64,000 nucleotides of DNA from Lutjanus erythropterus (taxonomy: Eukaryota; Chordata; Actinopteri; Lutjaniformes; Lutjanidae): NCBI GenBank assembly GCA_020091685.1, contig CM034605.1:12100218-12164217 (forward strand), given 5' to 3'. Below the pieces are notes generated by a model. The model was not told the DNA's origin. It did no database searches and saw nothing but the letters and a program-made list of their open reading frames with translations. Positions 50,700 through 62,617 of the stretch are shown here, one piece after another. The position numbers were made by a program, and so were the translations under genes. Position 1 is the stretch's first letter, and each line of letters starts with the position of its first letter.

Positions 50700-52611
50700 T
50701 TAAATGAATCCAAACACACTGAAGATGGGTGACTGCACAGTCGGTTTGGTCGGTATGGGTTTGACCACGACATGTGTGTGAATTTTCTGTCCATATGGAT
50801 GCTCAGGTCTCTCTATCTCAGTCCCTGCTGCTGCTGCTTTGCTCCACAGTCCAAGGGGTGGGTGGGGGACAACAATGTGACTGTGGAGGACCTGGTGTCC
50901 GTGATACTGGAAGGGACAGCAGGCGCACACACTCACACAGTGGTGAGAGCTCAGGTCCAGTTTGAGCGAGTCTTTGTCCACAGAGCTGCGTCGGCTGGAC
51001 GCAGACAGAGCGACTTTTGTGTCCTCATCGTAACTCCTTTTCCTCTTCTCGTTTTCGCTCCCCTCAGCTGTGCCTGCAGGGTTCTTCCTCACTCCTAAAT
51101 GTGAGTGCTCCCTCTTAGTTTGGGTCAACTTGGGTTCCTCCCAAAATGAGGCTGGTAGCTGGCGTTTCCTCATAGGCACCTGTTCCACAGCACTGCCCAC
51201 CCTGGTCAAAAATAAATATGCTAAGTATGTTAAATTTTAGCATACGTGTGTGTACTTGCAGTCAGACTAATCATCTGAATCTGAACATGAAGTCTGCTGT
51301 TTTTGAACAACTCATTTCTTAGCTCTATTTATATTTTAGTTGTAATTAAATTGTTGAAAAGCACAATTTTAAGTGTATTTTAGGGCTTGATCGATACTGC
51401 ATTTTTGTGGCCAATTTTGATATTGATGCATAGCAACATATATGCCAAAACCGACGTAGACTGATGTAACTATGATAGCCCAATACTGGGCCAATAATAT
51501 CAGCAGATATTAATAATAATAACAATGCTTTTCAAAAGTAAACTAGCATGTCCACAATCACACACTATGCATTACATACCCAAAATGTGTGCTATCGCTC
51601 AACATACTTCTGTGTTGATAAACAATAGTATGAATCTCTTCGTCACTTCCTGAGAGCCTCCTTGTCGATTGAAGACACATAACTTTGGTAACCTGTACTA
51701 ATCTCTGTGAATGAAAATATTTTTAAAAATATATTACGCCTAGCAAAGTGAAACTTCATTTTTACACTTATTTAAGTGTTATTGAAGGTACATGGAGCTT
51801 CCTTGACTGCTGTCCCTTTGTCTGTTATGTTGTTGTTGTTGTTGTTTTTGTAACTACTGCATTGCATTGTGGGATATTTGTGCTGGCGAAGTGTGCAGTG
51901 CTTGCATACAGTAATATCTCCCAGGAAATAGTATCTCATGTAGGATTGGTTTCATATTAAGGTTTCAGACATACTAAATCAAACATACTAAATGGAATTA
52001 CAGATGCAGCCAAAGTATTTGCAATTTAATAAACTTTAAAAATACAATAATGTACAATTTGCAATACTTATAAAATGTAGTACACTTCTTGTAATTACAC
52101 TGGATTATCACTTTAAGCATTGCAGAATGTTTATTTTAAGTATATTTAAGTTGACCTTAATGCCACCTATTTTGAAATACATTTTTTAAAAATACACTTT
52201 AAGCATACTTTAAAATACTTGTAGTAACTTTGGTATTCTTAAATTATATTTCTAATACACTTAAAAAAATTGTACTTATTATTTTTTTTGTTTGTTTGTT
52301 GTTGTTGTTGTTTTTTACCTGGGCGCGTTCTCCACACCTTGAGCATCCGAGCTGGCCCTCTCTGCTACCTTCACACCCTGGTGGTGAGCGGTCCCCACCG
52401 GTTTGGCGCAGCCGTACTCAGCAGCAGACCTGTGCGTGTGGCATCGCGGCACCCTGGAGTACTTCTGTGAGAAGCGCTTGAGCTGTTTCTGCAGGTATTT
52501 CCTGTGATCCACGGAGCGTCTGCACGGTGCTGATTTATCCAAGGCCGCTTTGATATCGCTCGATGCCAAATTCACAAAATTCAGCAACGTCTTGACCTCA
52601 CTGTCTGCCAT
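50700..52611 (-). CDS. fam181a: FAM181A
   Basis: Two coding exons on the minus strand: 52319-52611 and 50700-51201 (264 aa). The N-terminal block MADSEVKTLLNFVNLASSDI, KAALDKSAPCRRSVDHRKYL and QKQLKRFSQKYSR is nearly identical to human FAM181A. Residues 106-121 (VPMRKRQLPASFWEEP) are the second conserved block, which I recall as the segment by which FAM181A binds TEAD transcription factors. CCPFQYHGHQ and the C-terminus KPIPTKP...PIFSVFGFI complete the family pattern. The linker regions are low-complexity and vary. FAM181A is expressed in the developing nervous system in vertebrates; its function is poorly known. The start is fixed by family similarity; an in-frame upstream ATG gives a weaker extension (FQHSFHHYC...). 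An upstream non-coding exon is likely but not located. Confidence 0.95.
51380..51510. repeat. Repeat fragment ('TAGGGCTTGATCGATACTG') in fam181a intron
   Basis: TAGGGCTTGATCGATACTGC, then GATATTGATGCATAGCAACA and GGGCCAATAATATCAGCAGA, belong to a fish repeat with 'GCCGATATTATCGGCC' phrases also seen at 60408-60480 and 61038-61110. The rest of the intron (51510-52318) is AT-rich, with (TTG)n runs at 51827-51845 and 52290-52312. Confidence 0.45.
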
Positions 52612-52734
52612 GTTTGCAAAGATTAAGGTCAAATCAGTCCATTTTAGAATTTGTAATCCACCATCAAGCTCTGAAGGGAAAGAGGAAAACACATTTAGGC
52701 TGTGCGTAATTGCGCACTGCTCTGCACCACAGTA

Positions 52735-53275
52735 GTGATGGAATGAGTGTTGAAATCTGTCCTCAAGTAGAAGTACTGTTACATTACTCGCAATATTACT
52801 CAACTACAAATAATATAGTGGCGTTAAAGCTATTATTCAAGTAAAATTACAAAGTATTCTCCTTAAAAACTACTTTTCAACTGCTAATGTTTAATGCATT
52901 ATCAGTGCATGCAGTCTAAATTACTCCAACTCCTGCGATGTTCTGCTCAGTGGTCACAGTCACCTCTTCAAACCCGTGCCTGCTGCAGCATTTTTACACT
53001 TGTTTCGTCCATATATCATGGTGTTCATTGGCCTGTTAAATTTTATTGACTACAAAAATGCAGGAAAAGGTTTGGATATTAAATTCAAATTGCAAGTCAG
53101 TACTTAATTATGATTTAAAAGCAACTAAATATATTACAAAGTATAATGCATAAAAATGACTTAATTACACTAATTTGAGTAGTTGTGATTAGTTTCTCGC
53201 AAACCTGGTTTCAAGACAGACTTGTGTAAATTGATTGTGATAATAATGTGTAATAACCCTTTACTCACCACTGCT
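52735..53275. repeat. 'AGTACTTAAGTA'-type MITE copy upstream of fam181a
   Basis: AGTGATGGAATGAGTGTTGA, TCAAGTAGAAGTACTGTTAC and ACTCGCAATATTACTCAACT at the left, and TTACTCACCACTGCTGGA at the right, identify another member of the family at 31925-32556. It lies about 125 bp upstream of the fam181a start codon and may hold or border its promoter. Confidence 0.5.
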
Positions 53276-53699
53276 GGATGAGTCCAGACGGTCTCTGTCC
53301 AGGCACAGACTTCTCTCCAGGCTGCAGTGGGGAGCACTTCAACAAGTTGAATGAATATAAACTCCTTGTAGTTATGGTGCTTTCCTTGAACCAATCAGCG
53401 ACCCCAGGCCCCTCACAATGCACCCCAATCAGCCTCCAAGCGCCCTGGTATCGGATTCTTCACCATTGCAAATTGTTGTCATGGAGATCTTGAGAAAGCC
53501 GCTGCGGAGGAGATGCGATATTTTTCCTACACGGTGATTTCTGCGCCAAAAATCTCCTAAAATCCAGAGTGATTGTAGGCAAAAATTTGCAAATTTCCTG
53601 CTTATATATGCGCGCATTCTAACTTTATTCTGCAGCAGTTATAAGTTTGTAACATAGATACCCCCCATACCCTCCCCAAGAGTGATGTCAGCTGTAGGA

Positions 53700-54215
53700 T
53701 TTGGTGAGGGTGGGGGGATCTAAAGAGTGCATAACCATGGAAAGGGGCTTGAACGCTCAAGAATCTTGTCTTTCTGTTTGCCCCCTCAATCGAGCGACAC
53801 AAAGGCTGAATTACTCATTCAAACCTCGCGGGACAAAGGGAAAGGAGCTGGATAGCACTCCTGCATTTGTAGTCAAACATTTAGAGACTTAAATCGAGTC
53901 GTCATGAAGGAGAAAGAGTCGGACAAAGCCCATAGAATTGCCATCAGCAAACATTTTCCTGTGTCATATTATGGGGTCTCCATGGCTCCCTCTGGCCCGC
54001 GGACAATAGCACAAGTTTGCACACTCGAATACTGTCACCCTGCCAACGGCAACAAGGGCCCAAAACAGGACAATCCCCCAGAGAAAGCATGGGCTCCGCG
54101 GGGAAGGTTGCAATGGAGGAGGAAAAGGGGACTTGTGAAATGCTAATTGAGCTTCATCCCCTTATTGAAGTGGAAAAAGAGTACCTATCGTTCCATTGAA
54201 GCGCAGCAGCAGCAG
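53700..54215. promoter_or_regulatory. Candidate conserved regulatory element 1 (fam181a-prima1 interval)
   Basis: About 500 bp of non-repetitive, balanced-composition DNA in an otherwise repeat-rich gap. It contains ACAAAGG (SOX/TCF-like) at 53800 and GGGACAAAGGG at 53830, and homeodomain-like cores (GCTAATTGAGC at 54142). Open frames here have no family resemblance. The composition and setting resemble teleost conserved non-coding elements near neural genes; conservation itself cannot be tested from one sequence. Confidence 0.35.
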
Positions 54216-54319
54216 TGGAGTGAGATGTGAGGTTTGTCTGGTAAGTAACACCTCATGCTTGTGCACTATGCTGCTGCCCTTAAAGCATACCAAACCACTC
54301 CAGCACCAGGACAGGGAAT

Positions 54320-55045
54320 CTTTATTATGCATCAGTTTACTTTAAGGGGACTCACAAACAGTGAGTAATCATCAAGTAATCAGGGACTACTTAGTAACTA
54401 TACTCTGTAATCTCTCATCTTTACTCTCTTACAGTAATTTTTACTCTTAGTGACACAAAAAGGGAGAGACTACGTAGTAACTACTCTGCATTATGTATCA
54501 ATTAACCTTAGAGGGCATAAAAATGGTACGCAAGTGAAGGAGAGACTACTTAGTACCTACTCAGGATTATGTATTACTTAACTTCAGGGAACCCAAAAAG
54601 AGTAGATAATCATAAGATAATGAAGGACTCCTTCAGGGACTTAACTTTGGGCGTCCCAAAAAAGTAAGCAATGTTTAAATAATTAGCAATTCATGAGTTG
54701 TTACTCATTTTGTGCCATTCTCCAGCTGGATCAGAGTTAATCAGGAAAAGAAAGTGGTCAGTATGATCAATTCGCAAATATTTACGAACTAATCATTACA
54801 CAATGGTGCATTAATATAGGATCTCCCGGTCTGATCTCTAGTAACTCAACATTACCTACTATATATTCCATTACAAATTACTGGGGAAGTTTTTTTCCTC
54901 AACTAACAGTTAATTAATCATTAACAACTCTATAAAATTTGAACTGGAGTTACTCATTAACTAATGGTTCACTAGCAGTTCCTTATCAGTCCCTGGTAAC
55001 TACTCACATTTTTGTGTACCTTGTTGTAAAGTGTTAAAAAAGAAA
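54320..55045. repeat. DNA repeat with internal ~85-bp sub-repeats
   Basis: Units built on GGGACTACTTAGTAACTA...CTCTG...ATGTATCAATTAACCTTAG recur at about 54382, 54465 and 54545 (for example GAGACTACGTAGTAACTACT and GAGACTACTTAGTACCTACT). An inverted relative (CAGTCCCTGGTAACTACTCA) lies near 54988, and the right end reads GTACCTTGTTGTAAAGTGTT. This is consistent with a non-autonomous DNA transposon with sub-terminal repeats. Family unknown. Confidence 0.5.
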
Positions 55046-55099
55046 ATCTGCAGTCTATATCGAGGCTACAGGCCATTTGTTCTGAGTGAGCTGCTGCTG

Positions 55100-55440
55100 G
55101 CTACATGATGGATCACCTCATTCACTCAGTTTGGGGTTGTCTGAGGAGAGAGCCCTGCAGGTCTATATGTAGCTCTGGCTGGTCTATCTTTTTTAGGCGG
55201 TGCATCCTCTCCCTCTCTTGTTCTGGAGAGGCGATGGGACCCTATTGTCCTCCTCTCTTCTTCTTCTTCCCTTCACCTCTCTGTTCAGCTGAAAAGGCCA
55301 ATTAACAATGGGGCTCCCCTCCCCTGGCCTGTCACCCCGCTCCTGTGCTTTTGAAGTGAAGGGAGCATGAGAAGCAGAAAAGGGAGGAAGAACCATAGTG
55401 GCATCTGTAAATCCCACAACAAGTCATTGGTCCTGGTTCC
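55100..55440. promoter_or_regulatory. Candidate conserved regulatory element 2
   Basis: Non-repetitive DNA with a dense site cluster at 55287-55315: GCTGAAAAGGCCAATTAACA then ATGGGGCTCCCC, that is, a homeodomain core (CAATTA) abutting a SOX-like core (AACAATGG). Such composite sites are typical of neural enhancers. No coding signal. Confidence 0.35.
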
Positions 55441-55590
55441 AAGACAGGTGGATGTTTGTCGATCATTTCAGACATTTTGGGGGGGTTCAGCTGATTTACG
55501 GAGCTTTTCTATATTTATCTCTCCTGCACACACCATCAGTCCATCTAACACAGACCGGCATACCAACATACAAGTGTCAGTTTAACTGCT

Positions 55591-55641
55591 GCATGTGTGC
55601 CAAAGATATGCACCTTACTTGTATATCTTTGGTGCACATGC
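55591..55641. other. 19-bp-stem hairpin
   Basis: GCATGTGTGCCAAAGATAT (55591-55609) is the near-perfect inverse of ATATCTTTGGTGCACATGC (55623-55641): 17 of 19 positions pair, and G-T wobble helps at the others. The loop is 13 nt. It is isolated in non-repetitive DNA. Either a structured RNA candidate or a foldback remnant. Confidence 0.4.
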
Positions 55642-58426
55642 AAACTGCACTCAGAGAGTGTTTGGGGTCTGCAATGATACACAGTGATGTTACATACTAC
55701 TGAACTATCACTCCCCACCATGTTTGCATTCTGTAACAGAGAAATCTATTTAGCATAAGCCCAGTGGAGCTTTAATATAACTGAAATCTGATTCTGTCTG
55801 TAGTAGATCCTTGGCAGTAGCTGCATCCAGAAACTTTCTGCACTGTTACATCTTTGCTTGAAGAAAGAAGCTATATATACAGTATCAGAGCTTACAGATT
55901 CATAAAGATAACAGCTCTCTATGGGTCAAAGTAAAATGAAATTCAGATCTAAATGTGGAAATATCAGAGGAGGATTGGCGTCACGTTGTGCGTCACACAA
56001 CACAATCCCTGGAAATGGAGAGACTTTGGTTAGAAGAATTGCATTTGTTTCTTCATCACACCTCACATTAAACATAAACAACTCTGTACACAACAGCAGT
56101 GGTTGAGATAAATGCTTATTATTCTCGCATCTTCTTTGTGAACAGATTACCATATCCTGACTAGGGATGCAACTAATGATTACTTTCATCATCCATTAAT
56201 CTGATGATTACTCTCACTATTAATCATTTAGTCTATAAAAATGTCAACAAAAATGTGAAAAATGCTTGTCACAATTTCCCACAGCCCAAAGTGGCAGGAC
56301 AAAAAGTTATTTCAGGCAGTGATCTGTATCTGTGAAATTCTTTAACATTATGCTATGGACTTAGTAGGGGATAGTATGTGATGGAAAAAACGGACATTTT
56401 CCCTGAGGAATATGGGGGAGAATTTTCCCAAAACATGTGAGAAATGGATCCCCTGCACTGCAAGCAACAAGATGTGATCATATCTATATCTGGATGAATC
56501 TATGATTTTAGACTAATGTGTTCTCCGTTTGTTTTCCATGCCTTGTTGATACTTGCTGTGTTTTTCTTTCATATATGTTTAACCCTAATCCTACCAACAT
56601 ATTTAACATACAAGCACTACCAACTGGAGTCCCTGGTGACTGGTGAATAAACTACTGTAAGAACAACCATTATAGCAAAATGTTAACTCATTTCTCTCTT
56701 ATAACATTATTAGTTATGTAATTAATGTCTAATCTAAAGAAGACAAGCAGATAAATAGACAATCTTGGTCTGTCTCCTTCAAATTGACTGACAGGGTGCC
56801 CTTTTACCCCTCTGATAGTGTATGATATTTTAAACTAGGGCCCATGGCAAACATGAGCTCAATTGTTCCATCTATTAAATCTACATAGGCAGAACTGACA
56901 ACTTTTGATTGCATTCCCCCCAGGAATACCCAATACATACATACATTCCCAATACATTGTTATTTAAAAAAACAAACAAACCACTAATTAAAACAGAAAC
57001 ATAAACCAATTATATGAAGTCATTAGGAAAGAACTGATTGAAAAGTAATGAAAAATTGGAATGATAAAATAAAACACCTGTGAGACAAAACCCCTGAGGT
57101 CTGTGGGTACCCTAGTCACTGGGATTAAGGTTAAACTGTTATGAATAAAAATGAACAAAAAAGTTAGACACCGATACAAATTAAGTGGTAGAGTTCACAA
57201 TAAATAGAAAAAAATGCAACACGAGCAAAACAAAAACTTCAGATAATTGTGCACCATTCTAATATTCCTTAGAAAACAAAAGCCTGTTTATTTTAAAGTG
57301 ATGTCCTTTTCAGTGATGTTTCAGTTGTTTTGTTCTGTAGGCATCACTTTAAATAACTTGATAACTTAATTTATGCACTTGCACTTGATCTGTTAATGGG
57401 ACAGCTTAATGCCATGTGTTGCCAGACTTTCCCACTAGATGGCAATCTACCTCCACAGCCATACAACCAAGCTGGCCTGTTACAATAAAAGGGGAAATAC
57501 ACAGATAGTAAAGGTAAATGCAGTTGACTTAATTTTCTCTGACCATTAATGTACCTTAAATGACACCAGGTTTTAACATCTCCTGTGGTTTGGTGTGGTA
57601 TTTTAGGACTGTGTTTGTCTGCAGGGGGTGCTGATTAAGTATCTTGGCAAGAATAATAACACTGAAAGACCACAGTAATCTTATTAAGAGGTTTTCTTAT
57701 CTGAGTTTAAAAGGGATGTGATGTATGTTTGTGGCAGATTGAGGCAGCAGGAAGGAACCAGGAGGATGTAGTGCTTTTCTCTTGTCAGATAATCGATACT
57801 GGGACAGACGTCAGGAGAGGATGGACGAGCTGAAAACCGCTGGGCGCACACTATACACCAAATCCAGGCTTGTTGTGCACTTCAAAAACTCTGAAAAATC
57901 TCTGCATTGTATGTGTGCAAATGCAGTTTCACAGCAGCTGTGGATTTTCCACTCTAAAAGTCATCCACGGCTCTTGTGCATGAGCTCACCCCATTACAGC
58001 CTGTGAAGAGCTTTTTGATAGGCAGGAGATGTGTTAAATGCTCAGCCGCAACAAAAGGCTGTAGGGCTCGATGCTGAATCCATTGATCTTAATCCAAAGT
58101 TGTTTGAATAGTTGGCTTAGATGCTGTTTGTGTTATTTGGAATAAGCAGCCTGTGACATGATTGGCTGTTATTTAAACCACAAGCAATACTTTCAGAGGA
58201 ATACAAGTCATTTGGGCACGACAAACGATTGTGGATTTATTAAACATGAATAAGCAATGAAACTGACATCCAGACGGAGGAAAGACACTGTCCTGAAAAA
58301 CCTCAGCCTCAAGCATAACCCCTGCTGAAGTGCCTTTAAACAAGATAATGGATCTTTAACAGCATAAGGGAAGCTGTTGAGGCTCCACAACAAAAATGCA
58401 TGTTGAGGGTACAGAAGAGGAAAGTA
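55642..58426. other. Gene-free stretch in the fam181a-prima1 interval
   Basis: Apart from the MITE fragment at 56161-56300, this AT-rich stretch shows no gene, RNA or repeat that I can name. A frame at 57782-58006 begins within a short GC-richer patch (GGGACAGACGTCAGGAGAGG) but has no recognisable domain or splice context. Confidence 0.4.
56161..56300. repeat. 'GCTGCAACTAA' MITE fragment
   Basis: AGGGATGCAACTAATGATTA, TTTAGTCTATAAAAATGTCA, AAAATGCTTGTCACAATTTC and CCACAGCCCAAAGTGGC follow the left half of the family represented at 30056-30331. The right half is missing. Confidence 0.6.
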
Positions 58427-58905
58427 TTTAAAAGGACAGTTCACCATAAAATCAAGAATACATATTTTCCTCTTACTTGTAGTGCTTTTTATCCCTTGTT
58501 TCAGTGTGAGTTGTCATGTTTTGGACATATCTGCCTTCTCTCAAACATAATGGTACTAGATGGCACTCAGCTTATGGTGCTCAAAAGGCCAAAACATAAT
58601 TCAGCAGCGATGTCTCTTTGCAGAAATCATGACCCAAGACTCAAGATGATCCACAGACCTTGTTGTGAGCAGGAACTCTGTTCTGTCTACCATAGAAATA
58701 AAAGTTGTTCCGCACAAAGCAAAGAGTTCCCATGTGAAATTGCTCACAACAGGGTCTGTGGATTATCTTGAATAACAGGGTCATCTAGTTCCATTATACT
58801 TGAGAGAAGGCAGACGTCTCTATGGCAGAAATCTAGATGCATAAATAGCACCACAGGTAAGAGGGAAAATTAGTGTTTTGGATTTAGGGTTGAACCGTCC
58901 CTTTA
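58427..58905. mobile_element. TTAA-flanked foldback MITE
   Basis: AAAGGACAGTTCACCATAAA at the left is inverted relative to GGGTTGAACCGTCCCTTTAA at the right, with TTAA on both sides (58427 and 58902). Internal arms also pair: CTCAAGATGATCCACAGACC with GGTCTGTGGATTATCTTGA, TTGTTGTGAGCA with TGCTCACAACAGG, and TCTCTCAAACATAATGGTAC with ATACTTGAGAGAAGGCAG roughly. So the whole 479 bp can fold into a long hairpin. Related at its ends to the AGGGATAGTTCACC element at 37586. Confidence 0.7.
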
Positions 58906-58915
58906 AATTGTGTAA

Positions 58916-59203
58916 GGCTGCAACTAACAATTATTTTCATTATTGATGAAATTCTGTAAAATGTCAGAAAATAGTGAAGAAGCTCATCACTGTTTCCTAA
59001 ATCCCAAGTTCATATCGTCAAATGTCCAATCAACGGTCAAAACCTAAAGATATTCAATTTATAGTTATATAAAGTGACCATACCCATATTTCAGAAGCTG
59101 AAACTTTGTGTAGTTTGCGTCTTATTTTCTGTAATCTCCTAATCAGTGAATCATCAATTAATTGCTTCAGCTTTAGAATTGATCAATAAAGTAACCTATT
59201 GTC
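58916..59203. repeat. 'GCTGCAACTAA' MITE copy
   Basis: AGGCTGCAACTAACAATTAT, AAATGTCAGAAAATAGTGAA, TCACTGTTTCCTAAATCCCA, CAAATGTCCAATCAACGGTC and the tail AATTAATTGCTTCAGCTTTA place it in the same family as 30056-30331. It directly follows the foldback MITE at 58427-58905. Confidence 0.6.
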
Positions 59204-59329
59204 AGGGTCATTAGTGCAAGGACTTTTTTATAAATGTGGTGACAAAATAATGTGGTAGTTTCAAAGAATTGTTTCAAACAGACACAGTATACAGATTCCC
59301 TTGCCTGTATTTGTTGATCAGTGTATAAA

Positions 59330-60190
59330 CAGAGGGGGCCTTAACATTAGGCATGGGTTGATGAGTCCTTTAGGCCCCCAAGCGACTAAGTGCCCCATAA
59401 AACACCTCATAAACTTACTGTTAAAATAGTTTTAAAAAAAAAACTTTTCATATTTTTGCCAATTAATTGTCTTTTGGAAAAAAAATCCATGCACTAAAAT
59501 GGTATCAGATTGCTTAACTCAGCAGCACCTCAGGGTCTCTGCACTAACTTGGACTATTCAATGGTGTTACTAACTGCGTAAATGATTCAGGGAGACGGTA
59601 GCCAACTCATGCAAACAAATGGCTCAGTAGGATGAACAGAGTGTTGAAGAATTAAGCAGAGTTATCACAATGATGCTGACAAAAGGAAGAAGTGGAAGGA
59701 TGCTAAAAGGCTAACTGTCCTCGTAACTGTGACACATTCAAACAAATTCATGCTGAAATCCAGCTGTGTTTTATACTGTTTATTAAACAAAAGGACTAAC
59801 AGACAAAAGTAATGGTCAAGAGAAAATATCGGAGCCCTGCTCACCCTCACCCTCTTTGTTTCAATCCCGCCATCAAATGAAGCAGTAAATAATATGAAAT
59901 CACACTCCTGTGCAAATTACCAGAAGTGATGACAATGAAATTAACATGCAGGCTCACCCAACAATAAATAAACACAGGTTAAACACAAATTATTACAATA
60001 GTAATCATCAGGAATTTTATTGTGGTTATCAGGAAACTGATTATCATTTCATTCCTATTCCACCATGAATAAAAGTTTATTTTTTAGGATTTATTACTTA
60101 TTCAAGGATTGAAAAAAGTGGCAGAACAAAGGGAGGTGGGGGGAACCCATGTTTGCTTTAGGCCCCAAAATGACTAAATACACCCCTGTC
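59330..60190. repeat. Repeat-like unit with inverted 'TTAGGCCCC' phrases
   Basis: CTTTAGGCCCCCAAGCGACT AAGTGCCCC (about 59369) and TTTAGGCCCCAAAATGACTA AATACACCCCTG (about 60159) are direct relatives flanking AT-rich DNA of about 800 bp. No coding frame is credible between them. This may be a composite of two repeat fragments. No family assigned. Confidence 0.3.
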
Positions 60191-60407
60191 TATAAAGTGA
60201 GCCAGAACCCAAAGTGACATCTTCAGATTGCTTCTTTTGTCCAATCAACAGTCCAAAATTCCCAAGAGTCTTTATTTACTATCATAACTGACAAAGAAAA
60301 GAAGCAAATCCTCACGTTTAAGAAGATGGAATAGGAAGTGAAAAATTCTGATATTGATATGATTGACTGATTTATACAGAATATATATTCTGTATAAATA
60401 TATATAT

Positions 60408-60769
60408 GCCGATACCAGTATAGACTGATATAGCTGTGATAGACCAATATTGGCCTGATAATATCAGTCTACTCGTATATCTGTCAGGTCATATAAATAA
60501 CAAAGAAAAGCAGCACATGCATACATTTAAAAAGCTGGAACTACAAAATGTTTGACATATTTGCTCAAAAAAAGACTGAAGCAATTAATTGATTATCAAA
60601 TTAGTTAGTACACCTAATTGATTATTCAACTAACTGATGCAAGTTTTTGCCATTGTAAGTTAACTGTCTTGAAAAAAATTGAATGTCACGTTGGCTCTCT
60701 AGTACCACGTACATGGCTGTGGGCTGTGGGGTGATTTCATAACTGTGCCTGCCTAGTGGAGACCACCAA
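60408..60769. repeat. Duplicated repeat block, copy A
   Basis: Starts GCCGATACCAGTATAGACTG, passes through TATATCTGTCAGG, AAAGAAAAGCAGC and a 'GCTGCAACTAA'-family tail, and ends with the 86-bp block 60684-60769 (TGTCACGTTGGCTCTCTAGT ... GTGGAGACCACCAA). The order of all parts equals copy B (61038-61394), so the composite duplicated as a unit. Confidence 0.7.
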
Positions 60770-61037
60770 TAATACTGGATTTTTTGGGGGCAATGCTGAT
60801 ACCACTGTTGGGGACCAAACACAAATATGATATTGATATATCATGATATATGATAAACACACAAAGTACAAATAGTGCAAATATATATATCTATATATAT
60901 ACACACACACACATGTTAAACCTGAAAAAGGATTCAAACAAAATGCTGCCTATAAAGCTAACACATACAAACAATCTGCATTATGTTCTCTTTTAAATAA
61001 AGTTTTTATATACAGACCCACATTGAACAACATATAG

Positions 61038-61394
61038 ATACTGATAAAGATCACAATAGCTGTGATAGGCCAAAATCAGGCTGATAATATCGATCTACTG
61101 ATATATCTGTCAGCATCTATAAAAGACAAAGAAAAGCAGCAAATCCTCACATTTAAGAAGCTGGAACCAGCAAATGACATTTTTGCTTGAAGTGTTTAAT
61201 CCATTGTCAGAATAGTTGGTAACTAATCAATTAATTGACTAATTGTTGCAGGTTTTATTCTCACTGTCAAATAACTGTTTTAGTAAATCCCAGTAAACTA
61301 ACTGTGAGTGTCACGTTGGCTCTCTAGTACCACGTACATGGCTGTGGGCTGTGGGGTAATTTCATAACTGTGCCTGCCTAGTGGAGACCACCAA
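61038..61394. repeat. Duplicated repeat block, copy B
   Basis: Same order of parts as copy A, about 630 bp downstream in direct orientation. The first ~270 bp differ widely from A, while 61309-61394 differs from 60684-60769 at one base only (GGGGTAATTTC against GGGGTGATTTC). Between the copies lie TA/CA simple repeats (60880-60913). Confidence 0.7.
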
Positions 61395-61739
61395 CAACAT
61401 TATGCAACTCTATGCTTTTAAAACTCCCCATCACAGTCTGATTCTTCTTTGCACTCTGGCCCACAGCATCACCTCTTCTTCTTCTATCAGCACGGTGTCA
61501 GAGGCAACAGTGACAAGAAAAGCCTTTAAATATAAACATCTCAATAAATATCTCATAAATGTCTTTGTTGTGGAGCATTAACAGTAAATGCCAGGTTACA
61601 TCAGTGTTGTTTATCTCAGCCTACTTTGGGACATTGGACCACGGAGTGTTCTCGCAGGCACACACACTAACACAGCACATCAAACATGGGAATGGCAATG
61701 TTTTCAGTCGGTAGGCGTCTTGCTTGCACTCTCTCTCCT

Positions 61740-62617
61740 CTCTCCACTTGACTTTAATTCGGTCTAGTACGCGTCATCCGCACGGACTCGCCTCCACGCA
61801 TTGTGGGCTTATAATACTTTCAGCCTGGACCACTATAAAAACAAAAAAAAATCAAACACAAACATAAACAATAACAAACAAATCCCAGCTGATATTACCG
61901 ACACCCCCTTCCTTTTCACTATGTGTGGACTTTGAGCACACACGCTGTCAGGATTGAGCTGATGTGAGCGCTGCATCAAGTGCGCGGCGCGGCGGGCGGT
62001 GATGCTCCGGTATAAAACAGCCCGCTGTATTTTGGCACAGAGGGGGGGATGCATCAGTTTAACCCTCGGCTCTGCTCCGCTCTGCTCTGCCCTCCGGACT
62101 CGCCCATACACCGCTCAGCCTAGATAAGTTGAGGGGATGATGTGCGATCCCGCTGTGGAGAGTACGTCCCCACGGTATTCCTGAGGATCTCTCTCTGTGT
62201 CCGTTTCTCTTTTTTCTCTCTTCAACTTCGATGGCTTGAGTGGCCCATTTGCACTCATGCTCGCAGCCGAGGAGGGATGTAAGGTACGGGCCATCCACCG
62301 CCCTCACATTGCACGGAGTATAGCGGCGTGATTCAGGTCGCTATCCGAGCGCCAATACGCAAAAAAACTACTTTCCGAGATGTGAATTATCGAGATTTGC
62401 GACTCATTCCCACCGGCTCGCCTGTCCTATGCTCTCGACAACGGGATTTCAAGAGGAAAATGATTGTGGCATAAACTATTTCTGGAGACGCTTGTCACAG
62501 ATATCGCCGCTGAAGTGGACAGGGTGGATGGTTATTTCCCAAACTGTTCAAGCCTATGTATACTGCATTCATTTGTTGGAAACGCTGCCTAGTATCTTCG
62601 AGAACAGCGCAAGAGGA
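61740..62617 (+). promoter_or_regulatory. prima1 promoter and 5' leader
   Basis: The base composition turns GC-rich here (GCGCGGCGCGGCGGGCGGTG at 61982). A TATA-box match TATAAAA lies at 62011-62017, so transcription probably starts near 62040. The leader then runs about 580 nt to the prima1 ATG and contains upstream ATGs, including a long frame from 62429 that overlaps the real start in another frame. Confidence 0.5.
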
